A model generated the notes under the pieces. It was not told the origin of the DNA, did no database searches, and saw nothing but the letters and a program-made list of their open reading frames with translations. 64,000 nucleotides of DNA from Tritrichomonas musculus. Lineage: Eukaryota; Parabasalia; Tritrichomonadida; Tritrichomonadidae. The stretch covers positions 1,984,001 through 2,048,000 of the forward strand of contig JAPFFF010000012.1 of assembly GCA_039105265.1 (NCBI GenBank), read 5' to 3'. Positions 37,035 through 48,080 of the stretch are shown here, piece after piece. Both the position numbers and the translations under genes were made by a program. Each line of letters opens with the position of its first letter. The stretch's first letter is position 1.

Positions 37035-37136
37035 AAAGGACGTTTATTGAGAGGACGTTTAATAAATACTCTCATACTAGGTTTTAAGTAAACCACACAA
37101 TTAACAACTTTTTCTATATCTTTTTTGATGTTAACG

Positions 37137-37310
37137 ATACGGGGCCTCCTTCCTAGCAGAGCGTTGAGAGGAATCCTGAGAGCAAGCCCAGTGGAAGATC
37201 ATTAATGGGAGTGGGGGATCATACCTGACATAGCGGGGCTGGGGTCACGGATGGGAAATATTTGACGCGGTTTTTGAACGAAGTGCAAAAATCGTGGCAA
37301 ATATATAACT
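37137..37310. ncRNA. candidate structured RNA or repeat island
   Basis: About 170 bases of clearly higher GC than the surroundings. The first part (37141-37255) has no open frame. It ends in a hairpin: 37258-37276 pairs with 37286-37304 over 19 positions with two G-U wobbles and one mismatch, loop AACGAAGTG. Wobble pairing suggests RNA rather than a DNA palindrome. No tRNA, 5S or clear snRNA pattern is recognised. It could also be the decayed end of a transposon. Confidence 0.3.
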
Positions 37311-37571
37311 ACTATTAATTATAAAATCATCACGTATAATATTTTTTAAATACCACATTGATAATAATTTCTGATTATTCGGAGAAAAAAACACATATTT
37401 TGCGAAATCACAAAAAAAAGTTTAAATATCAACACAAAACATGAATCAATTCGTATATATATGATTACGATAATTGATAATAGCTTTTTTTTTGGTAAAT
37501 AATGAGAAAAATAAAAAAAAAAAAAAATTATAATGTTAAAAATTTTTTAATTAAGTATAAAACATCAAATA

Positions 37572-39265
37572 CCCATAAAACTCACAAAAAATGTGAGTTT
37601 GCGACAATTCAATACTAAATTGAATTTATAATTTTCTTTCAAAAATTGTGAGGCTTTAGCAGAGCCATACATTTTCTAAAATAAAAAACAATATTTACAC
37701 CATCCCTTGATCCTGAGAGCTATCTCTTAGCTATCTTGTACATTAGGAAGAATATTCTTATCGATAAGATACTTACTTGTTCATACAAATCACTTGTTTC
37801 TATTCATAATTAATTTCAAAAAAATTCTTAATGAAGGAGTTAATTACTTACGTTTAAATGCATGTGTTTACTATAAAATCCAAAATAGCTTGCTAAAAGT
37901 TTTCAAGTATGTAAAGATCTTTGATATTCTACAATATTTTTTTTATTTTTCTCCTTTTTACATTTTTTTTTAATAATAAAATGATTTTTTGCTAAATCTT
38001 ATTTTATATATTATGCTTGTTGTTCAAAATGTTGTAATATTCATAATTTTATTATCAATATTTATAGAAATAATTTTATGTTTTGATATTTTCATCATAT
38101 AATTATTGTATGAAATTTAATTTTTAATCAAAATAATTAAATATTTGCTGACACCATGCTTTTTTTCAAATCATTATGAAAAAATGTTAAAAATTTTACG
38201 AATCATATTATTCAAATTGTAAATCTTAAATAATTAAAAAGAGAGCAACATGAATTTTAACTGAAACACTTCAAAAACGACTTTAAAAAGGCGCCAAATT
38301 TGAGAAAAAAAAATGGCGCCAAATTTGATAAAAAAATCTACAAATTCATCCATATCTTTTGAAATATTTTTATTAAAAAAAAATTAATTAACAAAATCAA
38401 TTATACAACTATTATCTGATTTATTTTTAGTATGATTTTTAAATACCTAATTAAATGAAAAAAATTATTTTTTAAATATTTGAAATAAACTATGAAAACA
38501 GGATGATAATATCATTTATTACTGATTTAATAAAATTGGTAATAATAGTTTTCACTAATATTAAATTTTTCTGAGATTATTTAAAAAAACAGATGTTTTC
38601 CTGAAAAGTAAATTTGAAACATTTAATATAAACCTTATAGCTGTATGAAACAGTATGATGAATATCATAAATTGAAATTTAAAAGATAATGCCAAAATTT
38701 AAAAACAATATTTAATAAGGTTTTTTAACATACGTTTTTTTCAAAAAATAATATAAATTCATGATGCACAAACTTTATATGAACCTATTTTTTATAATAA
38801 TTTTCAGCAATATTAAAAAAAAGTATTCAATTATTTGATATCTGTAAAATAGCTATTTTTTGATATCAAGATTTTGGATTAAAAATGAGATATTGATAAG
38901 ATCAAAGCATGTTAATAGCAAATTGTGCGATTATACATCGTTTTGCAAAAACCTTTTCGAAATATGATCAAAATAATTATTATGTTTTTCAGCAAATTTG
39001 GTATATATTTGGATGATTAATAAAATTAAAATCTTTGATATCAGCTGAAAATAATGGCTTAAAAACAAAACATGAGATATTGATTCAGAACGAAATATGG
39101 ACTTTTTAATTTTCTAATTTTCACAAAATATTAAAATTAAATGTATCAATAGAAAAAATTGAATAAAAATTAAAAAAAAGATTTTTTTTCTGAGTAATTT
39201 CATAATTTTTTTGAAAAGAATTCATTCAATTGTCGCAAACTCACATTTTTTGTGAGTTTTATGGG
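37572..39265. mobile_element. non-autonomous TA-target DNA element, 1.7 kb
   Basis: The ends are inverted repeats of about 40 bp beginning CCCATAAAACTCACAAAAAA with one visible mismatch. TA lies on both sides (37570-37571 and 39266-39267). Each repeat contains the hairpin ACTCACA-AAAAA-TGTGAGT. No gene of note lies inside. TA duplication suggests mobilisation by a Tc1/mariner-like transposase encoded elsewhere. The good match of the ends suggests moderate or young age. Confidence 0.82.
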
Positions 39266-39267
39266 TA

Positions 39268-39808
39268 CCTGCTCTATTCTATGCTTTTACTGTATGTTTT
39301 CATCTAGGTTTACTGATTTGACCGATTATATTGATTTTTATTTTTTTTCTTTTCTTTGATCTTCCGATTTTCTTATTGACATTTGGATTCATCACTTTTG
39401 AATAAATAATTAATAGCATAAGATATTTGTTTGAACCTATTTTTTCGTTTTAATTTCTTGATTAAAATCCGTCAAATAAGCGAATAATTGAATAACCTTA
39501 TAATATGGCTCCTTTGCTGTTTAATACTGACCTCAGATCTAGTTTCTTTTTGTTTTACAGCTAAGATATTGCTCTGATGTGCTTATTGATAAATAAAGAG
39601 CACGTTTATTTTTGCGATCAATTTCTCAATTTTCAATAAATAACGATAGTTTTTTTTATTGTTTTTTATAAAAGAATGCTAAAAATAGATTTCTTTTTGA
39701 TATTTTCATTTTTTTCATATGTAATATATACTAATATTTATATAAAAATAAAGAAAAAGCTAAAACTTATTTTTTTTATTTTTTTCACATCACTGTTTAT
39801 TTTTCATA
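39268..39808. other. gene-free AT-rich spacer
   Basis: No open frame or clear repeat. It ends with TTTTCATA, the left target-site copy of the following hAT-like element. Confidence 0.6.
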
Positions 39809-42800
39809 AGAGGTGCGGACACCTACTTTAAATTTTTAACGTTTATAAAAATATGTATATCTTTTTATGTATTAATATTTACTAAATTAAATTTTGATAT
39901 TATATTTTAGTTCACTTCTATTATATATTTATTATTTAAATGTTTTAAAATATCAATTATATAAGTTATAATAACACAAACAAGTATCCTATGAAAATAA
40001 CCCAATCCAGCCACCTGATGGATGGATTGAATTTATAATGATTAATTATTATATATATTGGAAATTAATGATTAATCATGCATTTTGTTATTTTATAAAT
40101 ATTTCATATTTTGTTAAAAAGTTCATTTTAATGAATTTTTATATATTTTTTTGAAATATTTAAATAAATAAAGAATTTATTTAGATTATAATTACATTTA
40201 AATATTTTACATTTAATATAATAAAGATATGCTAAAAATATTTAAATTTGATTCAGGGGGCTGAGCTGCAAAAATCAATTTTAAGGATGATCTTGGATTT
40301 TGTTTGTGAAAACACATACAAAAAATTGATAATTCATTCAATCCATTCAAATTTTAAAATCATAAAAGAATTAATTATCAGCAAATTGTTTTAATAGTGA
40401 AAGGCTCTAATTGAATGAAAAAACAATATTCTTGTTGTTTCCAATCAATTTACGGAAGTACGAATCGAACAAGATAAACTTAAAATTATCAATGAAAATT
40501 TACAAAAAATTTTGACATTCAGACAATTTTCTTGTTTGATGTTCAAGTAAATCATAATAATTTGATGAACGAAATTCTTTTCCACCTTTCTTCATGAAGA
40601 AAAATATATTTTTGTTTTTTACATTTTTTCAAATAAAGCATAGAATTTTTGTTTCCAATATAAACAAGTTAAATGCTTATATAATTAAATATTAAATTAA
40701 AAATTATTATTAAAACAAATAATGATCAAGTGTAATAGATAAATATTGAGAGAAACATTTATATTGATAAATATTTTTGTTTACCAAAGTTTTCACTCTT
40801 ATCAAGATTATCTCTCAAATTTCAATTAACAAAATCTTTTAGAATAACTTTTGAATGATTCAATCATAAAAAGAACGTTTATTTATAATTTTTATAAACA
40901 AAAATTATTTTATCTTTTTTCTTGTTTTTATTTTATTGAACATTACAAAACAGCAACCAGTCACGATTTTACACTTTTATATGATGTTATTACAAAGACA
41001 ATTATAAAAAACAACTTTTTTTTCAAATTATCAGATACTTTTATTTTTCCTCAAGAAATAAAGCCAAGTATCATATATGTCAATACATTTTATTATCGAA
41101 AAAAAAGATACTTACAGTTAAATCTTTTTATAAAACCTTTCATAGGAGGTCATCCAAGTTTTTTCACGAGTCTACCTTATTCAACCACGTTTTTTAAGAA
41201 ATGTATTCAAAATTACTAAAATTGAATAGAACTTCCCTACGTAAAATATACAGAAGTTTCTATACAGAAATTTTTACTTCACAGCTTCCACTAGATAAAA
41301 AGTTTTTGTTGGCTGCTGAGCCTAAAAAAATGAGAATAAAACTCTATTTAAGCACAATATTTAATATCAAGTGTGGTATATTTGGTTCACACATGATAAT
41401 ATTATTATTATTCGAATTTGTTTTAAGTAAACATTGCTTAATATGGTCATCCAAATATTGCATATTATCAATAATTTTTTTTTTTCATAATTCTAAATGG
41501 TCTTTGCATAAAAATAAAATTCAGATTATTTCCTATATATTCCCAAAACATGAAAAGATAAGGATTATTAGAATGCAATAAAACAAATCATTTTTTTATT
41601 AGACTTATCAAAAATTGAAAGGAAAAAATTGAATAAGTATTCAAAAAGTTTGAAATCCGAGTTCATCCTTAAAATAATAAACATTAATAACGATTTTTTT
41701 TCAATAAAAAATTTTTATTGAAATATTAAGCAAATATCTTTATATATTTATATGTATATCATAGATTATATAACTTTTAATAATATTATATATACTATAA
41801 AAATATTTAAAATAAATATAAACAATTAATAAACTTTATATAACTGTATATTCTAAATATTGAACAATTATAAATTCAAATCGTTTCGCAAAAAATGTTA
41901 GTTTGAGAGAAAGGGAATAAATAATTTTCTTTATATATTTTGAAGTTTAATTAAAATTTAAATCAAATGTAGAAAGTTTTTTTTCATTAATTTTTTATTC
42001 ATAAATTTTGAATAAAAAAATCTTCGAGAATAAAATTGAGAATATAGTAAATAAAAATTGAGAGTCGTTACATTTGAATTCATATCTTAATATGTAATTT
42101 ATAATTTTATTATATTATAATAATTATATGATATATATAAAATATATAACAATTATATATTAATAATATATTTTTAAAATACTTTTTTTATTAAATTTGG
42201 CCCATTTTCATTTTCTCAATTTTTTTTGGGGATAGATCTCTTTTTCCGTAAATCGTGGTACGACCACGAGACCGTTTATTTTTATTATTTTTTTTCATCC
42301 TGCTACAAGGATGGATAGATAACTTTATAATTGCAGGCGGCATCAAGATGAACATGAAATGAAATACCTCCTAGTGTTCAGAAAGGCCACTCAAGCTTCG
42401 TAAACAAGAAGAATTATATTTTGGAAATTTTTATTTGGAAACAAATGACATTAAAACTGCAAATGGAGTCAAGTAAATAATAAACTGCACGCGTGTTGGA
42501 CCTCAGAAGAGTCATTTTTTACTCAAGTTTTAAATCAGATAAATTTTATTTATAAAATTTTTTTTAGAGACAGATCACTTTATAATTGCAAACGGAATCG
42601 AGTGAACAAGAAATGGAATATTTATTGGAGTTCAGAAAAGTCACTTTTTACTGATGCTTTTTAAAACAACCTTTTTTATTATGATATATCTTTTTTTTTT
42701 TTTTTAAAAAAAAATTTATTATTATTATTATTATTATTATTGTAAATTCATAAAGAATAATCATAAAACTGAGCAATTTTTTTGAGAAAAAAAAAATCTA

Positions 42801-43220
42801 TACACGTGTCCTGATTTACGGATTTTAATAAACGGTCGAAGCCTGATTTACGGAAAAAAAAATCTATCTTTTTGGGCCAATTTAAGTGGAAACTATATCA
42901 TACATTAATAATTAAATAATAACAAACGAGACACATTTTTTTAAATAGTATAAAAATGATTTTTATCATGTTTTTATTACTTTTTTTCTTCTAAATAATA
43001 GATTTTTCTCTTAATTATATAATTTCTATAGTTTACATATTTTTATATTTTTTTCAGTGGTTTATATTTTTCTACCTCAGAAAAAAAATCATATATCGCC
43101 ACAAGTCGGCCCCGTGGACGAAAATAAAAAACAATTATATCATTATAATGCTCATAAAAAATAATTAATATATGCAAATTTTGGTGCGAATCTAAATCAC
43201 TTCACCCTGTCCGCACCTCT
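39809..43220. mobile_element. hAT-like non-autonomous element, 3.4 kb
   Basis: 13-bp terminal inverted repeats AGAGGTGCGGACA and TGTCCGCACCTCT are flanked by a perfect 8-bp duplication TTTTCATA (39801-39808 and 43221-43228). An 8-bp duplication is characteristic of hAT (also P) elements. Short open frames at 40,850-41,580 show no transposase motif, so it is non-autonomous or decayed. It contains the nested TTAA-flanked element at 42195-42881 and a (TTA)n stretch near 42,720. Confidence 0.82.
42195..42881. mobile_element. TTAA-flanked MITE nested in the hAT-like element
   Basis: TTAA at 42191-42194 and 42882-42885 flanks imperfect inverted ends: left ATTTGGCCCA then GATAGAT, CCGTAAATC and GACCGTTTATT; right the same blocks in reverse order and complement. 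A TTAA target is typical of piggyBac-like transposons. The interior holds three degenerate direct copies of a unit of about 120 bases (near 42310-42430, 42450-42535 and 42565-42680) with the core TTTATAATTGCAGGCGG-like. No gene. Confidence 0.7.
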
Positions 43221-45203
43221 TTTTCATATCATTTTTTCAATTTTTTCTATATTAGAATTGATTTTTTTTGTTAAAAAAAATATATTTTATTTTTTATAAA
43301 AGGATAATAGTATAGACGCGTTTTAATCGACTGATGTCTATCATATAATCCAAAAATCAGCGTCGACGTCGATTTCCATTATTTGGGAAATCTTGCGACT
43401 CGATGATTTTTTTTTCAAGTTTGAATAAAGAAATATCATATTTGGATTTTTTAAAACATTTAATTGTAATATCGTGACTTTTTCTTTAATATTTAGTCTG
43501 TGTCGACAGATAAATCCTTCGTCGACAGATAAATCCTTTTTCTTTACTTCAATTAGATTTTTTTCGAAAAATCAAATAAAAAACCATAAATTAATTTACT
43601 TAAATCTAAAATATATAAGTTAAAAAATATAAAACTAATTAAATTGAAGATAGGGGCAATCATTTTTATGTTGAAATTAAGACTTTTTTTTTATTTATTT
43701 TCTTTATTTCAAAAAAAATAAAAATATCTTTTTACATAATAAAAATTTGAAAATAATATTAGCATTTATATAATTTACTATGCATTTTGTATTCTTTAAT
43801 GAATAATATATGAGATTTTAACGAAAAAAATGTAATAATTGTCAATTATTTAATTGTTTTTTTCACAAGAACAAACTGTCGAAAAAGTGTTAATTTGTAG
43901 TATTTATTCATGAGTATATACACATTCTATATTTAAAAGGATATTAAGAAATTATGGGCCAATCATTTTTGAAACACTTCTTAATATTCTTTGAAAAAAA
44001 ATTGAAGTCTAAGAAAATTGATAATGATTTTCTGAGTTGTTTGATAGCTGTAAAATATTTTTAATTGAAAAAAATTGTGAGAAAAAAAGAGATTTCTGAG
44101 GAGTATAAAAAATAAAGTACTCAAAAAATGAAATTAGCAATAAAAAGAAATCCAACGTCACGATTCCAGATTTTTTTATTTATTTCATAATAAGATTTCA
44201 AAATAAAACTAGTTGATCAGCCTTTTTTTCCAACTTGTGCCTATTGATCAAATGAATATTCCTTATCATATCTTCATTCATGGAAATATTTAAGAGCAAG
44301 CAAACACGAAATATTATAACTTATTGTTTTTTATCAACATTGCTCCAATCAAGATTTTTTTTAATCATGATATTAGTTATAAAACGCTCATTCTTTCATT
44401 CACTTTTTGAAAGATTTTAAATTGAATACTTTACCTTATTATGCTCTATAAGAAGGCCATCCAAAACCGCTAATTATCATTCAAAAAAATTGAATAAAAA
44501 ATCGAGATAAAAGTGCTGAAATAGAAGTCTATCTAAGTTAGAATATATTTATTTTATGCTATTTAAATACTATTTTTAATGTTTTTTTTAGGTATTAATT
44601 TCGGTTAATCAAGATTCGATATCAAAAGCATATTTTTTTTGTATCACATTTCATACTTGATAATCGAATTAATCAATTAAAAGTTCCAATCGATAGCATT
44701 TTATTATCGATTATCTGAGTTAAAAAAAGTGCCAAACCTGATAATTGATATCAGAATAACAAGCCTAAACTCCACCAACCTTTGAGAAGATGAAAATAAA
44801 AAAAAAGAATATAAAAAAGTTATTTATTCAGGAAAAATGCATTTTAAATAGCTTTGGGAGCCTTTGAGGGCTAAGCCCAATTGGTTAAGGTAATAGCGGG
44901 AGCCTCAACCTGAGATGAATGAAAGTAGTCATGCCATTATAACTTAAAAAAAAATTTAGCTTTATTCAAATTTGAGAGGACGATAAGAAGGGACAAATTA
45001 AAAAACTTTGTTTAATTACTTTATCATATTCTTTGAAAAAGTTTTAAGTAGTTCTTGCTTAAAATGAAATTATATCTTGGCAGTCTAATGATAAGCATTA
45101 AATATCTTCTGAATACTTATACTGCATATGTTTTATGATTAAATAAAGAGTAAGAATACAGTTTCAAATTATTAAATAATATAATAGAAATTTTGCAATT
45201 ATA
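43221..45203. other. gene-poor spacer with minor repeats
   Basis: No convincing gene. It holds a direct repeat GTCGACAGATAAATCC twice near 43,500-43,535. A short degenerate inverted structure at 44,590-44,770 has a right end (ATAACAAGCCTA) that resembles the ends of the nested element at 47127-47605. A tRNA-like A-box sequence lies near 44,870-44,900. Confidence 0.5.
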
Positions 45204-46662
45204 GTTGGTGGACATAATTCTGTTTTGGAGACATAATTATGTTTTCACATCATTTCTATATATTCAAATTGGACTTTTAAAAAAACAATTGTAGAACAAT
45301 TAATATCATATTGGATACATTCTATTCCCCGATTTTCATTCACTTTTATCAAACTAAATTTGATCATAAATATGATATCGAATTTTTAATTTCTGAATAT
45401 TTTTTTATTATTTGAAAAAAATTATAATTTACTTTTTATCTATAATTAAAATGTATCATTATTATTTTATGAAATAAAATAGATAATTAGAAAAAATGGT
45501 TTCATTTTCATTTCACTACTCAAAAAACTCATTTCATATCACATTTCATGCTTTTACAATAAAAAAAAGGTTGTTTTAATTAGCTCTAACATAGTTATTA
45601 TTTTGGAATATAATGTATATATTATATTTTAGAAAAAAATTTATTGAAATAATAATTATATAAAAAGAAAAAGTGTTTTCAAAATATGACAAAAATCATT
45701 CATACAAAATTACTAATTTTGAAAAATGAGTTTATTTTATTTCAAATTAGATGCAGTATTAATCATCTATATGATGCATATAATATATTAAATATAATAA
45801 TATGGTTGAAAAAGAATCAATCTTGGAAAAATTTCATTTTTCTTTTTTTCATTCAAAATCATTCATAAATCACTCATGCATAATTGATATGATTTCAGAA
45901 TTACATTATTTGATAACACATACAATGAAATATATTATTAATCCTCTAAAAATCATTGTTGCCCATCAAGATTTCAGGTTTTTCTAAGAAATATACAAAT
46001 TTCACTTTTTTATTTTTTCTATTATAATAGCATTAAAAATAGCAATTAATCAATAAATATTAGGTAAGTATAGAAGAACTATTAAAATAATGAAAATAAT
46101 TTCTCAATGTCTAAAGTTGAAAGTCTTTTTAAGTTATTTCAGAAGTTACTCTTTTTCATTAAGGTATTAGATCTTGAGTAGAACCGCCAATTTTATTCTT
46201 TCAATATCATTATACTATATACATTATATCAAATATTTATATAAAAATTTAAAAGTTTTTATTTTTTATTGGAAAAAAACAAAAAAGTGATATGATTTTT
46301 AACTTTATTTTGTGCATCAAAATTTTCTTATATGAAAGTTTTTAGATATCAATTATCTGACAAAATTATATCATTACTGATTGTGAATTAATGATATTAT
46401 TATTAAATCCCAAGTTTCAATTATTGAGAATAAAATAAGCATTTTTACTTTTTTTTACATTAATGGCAAAATTTCATATAAATCACAAATATAATGGCTC
46501 ATTTAATTAAATAATGATGTACATAAAATACATTAATAAAATATATAATATTATCAAATTATCTTTAAAAAGTATTGAGAAAAATGTGTTTTATTTTTGT
46601 GTACCATTCAAAAAGTTGAGCAAACATGATTATGTCCCAAAAACATAATTATGTCCACCAAC
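45204..46662. mobile_element. non-autonomous TA-target DNA element, 1.46 kb
   Basis: Inverted ends of about 42 bp begin GTTGGTGGACATAATT. TA flanks both sides (45202-45203 and 46663-46664). Each end carries two copies of GACATAAT(T/C)ATGTT-like sequence in the same orientation, likely transposase sites. There are several mismatches between ends, so it is older than the pogo-like element. Only short open frames occur inside. Confidence 0.75.
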
Positions 46663-46805
46663 TATAAAAATAATTAGTCAAAATCATATTATATAAAATT
46701 AGATATTTGTCATATTGCAATTCAAAAACATGAATTTCATATAAGTCGATAACATTTGTGATATGAAATTAAATTGTTTTCACTATGATTTAACTGCATT
46801 CTTTT

Positions 46806-47879
46806 CAGGGAGGGTTACCGTTACTAATCGGTAAACATTTAAACGTTCTCTACCGTACCGGTATTACCTTTAAAACTGCCAGTATATGGTAATACCAGTA
46901 CACTTACCGATTTACCGGGAGAAATGTTACCGGAAATGAAGTGAAACTTTCAGTAAAACATCGGTATTTATTTTTTGATGATATTATAACATACTTTTCA
47001 AACAATCACTCTAAATTAAATATGTTTGAGGCTTGTCATAATGTCAAATTAGAATACCAGTTTAATTATATAATTTTAATTTATTTCATTATATAAATTC
47101 TATTTTATATTTAATTATCTTAAGCCAAGACTTGTTATTTTGAGAATCGATATCAAAAACGTCACTTTTTTGCATCTGATACTCGATTATCAGTTTACAA
47201 ATCTGATATCGAGATTATCGATTATCATGATATCAGATTTGAAATGTGATATAAAAATAATTGTAAACTTGATATCAATTACCGAGATCTCGAGATTTCA
47301 AACTGATTTATTTTTTTTTTATAATTGGTATTTGTGATTTTATAATATTTAAAAATAAATAATATAATGTATTGATGTTTATTTTAAGATTAAAATCAAA
47401 AAATACATTCTTTTTTATGAAATATTTGAGATTAAATTACGATCATATATTTATCAAAAAGTTTAATTGAAAATTCTGATATCAAAAGCTGAGAAAAAAA
47501 ATTCTCGATCTCTGAAATCGATCTCGAGAATCTGTGCATATTTATGTATCGATATCAAAAAGACAATAAATTATCGATCTCGAGAATCGGAGAATAACAA
47601 GTCTACTTAAGCCTAAAAAAATATTAAATGTCATAGCTTAAAATTTTAACTCAAAATTATAATTATTATATCAATATGGAATTACTGGTAATTACCAGTA
47701 ATCATAAAAAAATACATTTTACTACTTTTATGAAAAAAATCGGTATTAAATTTTTACTGGCGGTTATTTTAAACGTATTTACCGGTACATACTTAATACT
47801 CCAAAAAAAATACCAGTATTTACTGCTTACCAGTAACATTCCGGTAAACGGTAAAAACTGATCTCGGTAGCCATCCCTG
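46806..47879. mobile_element. hAT MITE, 1.07 kb
   Basis: Ends CAGGGAGGGTTACCG and (reverse complement) CAGGGATGGCTACCG are typical hAT tips. A perfect 8-bp duplication ATTCTTTT lies at 46798-46805 and 47880-47887. The subterminal parts are dense in TACCGGT and TACCAGTA motifs on both strands, as is known for hAT transposase binding. There is no transposase gene. A second element is nested at 47127-47605. Confidence 0.88.
47127..47605. mobile_element. 479-bp element nested in the hAT MITE
   Basis: Flanked by a perfect 8-bp duplication CTTAAGCC (47119-47126 and 47606-47613). The ends are imperfect inverted repeats AAGACTTGTTATTTTGAGAA and TAGACTTGTTATTCTCCGAT. The interior is full of GATATC, TCGAT and CTCGAG motifs. 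There is no gene. The 8-bp target suggests another hAT-mobilised MITE. Confidence 0.78.
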
Positions 47880-47999
47880 ATTCTTTTAAAAAATGGCCAT
47901 TGGTGAAAACATGAAACATCTTATTTTCCAAAAATTTATTCAATTCATCATTATTCATTTAAAATATTTTATTCATCTCATTATTATATGAAATTTGAG

Positions 48000-48080
48000 T
48001 ATATTTAAACGGTCATATTCAAACCTCATAGAATTTCGATTTTATTTATTAAAAAAAATTCTCTTTTGTTGAAATACAAA
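48000..48080 (+). promoter_or_regulatory. upstream region of the host gene at 48081
   Basis: Contains TTTAAACGGTCATATTCAAACCTCATAG about 55-75 bases before the ATG. The AACGGTC core is the same as in the Polinton segments at 33935-33945 and 36470-36480. Confidence 0.4.

Larger units (their letters stand above)
1..37100. mobile_element. Polinton/Maverick element, left end outside window
   Basis: The defining set is present: a protein-primed family B DNA polymerase (20276-23917), a retroviral-type DDE integrase (31846-33237), an SF3-type helicase (29078-30778), two capsid-like genes (1019-4608), fibre-like genes and basic DNA-binding proteins. The left end lies before the window. The right end is not resolved and is placed loosely after the last element gene (37034) and before the next transposon (37572). 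Most genes look whole. I see about three small breaks plus two inserted DNA transposons, all in the structural and basic blocks. The near-identical ends of the inserted pogo-like element suggest that insertion is young, and the many open genes suggest the Polinton itself is also fairly young. The packaging ATPase and cysteine protease expected of the family are not recognised and may lie to the left. Confidence 0.93.

Noticed and set aside
37201-37250. Possible U1-type snRNA 5-prime element (ATCATACCTG) in the GC-richer island
   Set aside because: The match is short and no surrounding U1 stem-loops or convincing Sm site could be drawn, so only a generic RNA candidate is reported.
40851-41581. 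Two overlapping open frames inside the hAT-like element
   Set aside because: Phe/Ile/Lys-rich with no hAT dimerisation or DDE motif, and no promoter-like leader. AT-rich chance frames are likely.
42717-42741. TTA/ATT trinucleotide run
   Set aside because: Simple microsatellite, not a functional repeat; noted within the element that contains it.
45686-45987. Short open frames in the TA-type element
   Set aside because: Low-complexity AT-driven composition and no similarity to transposases.
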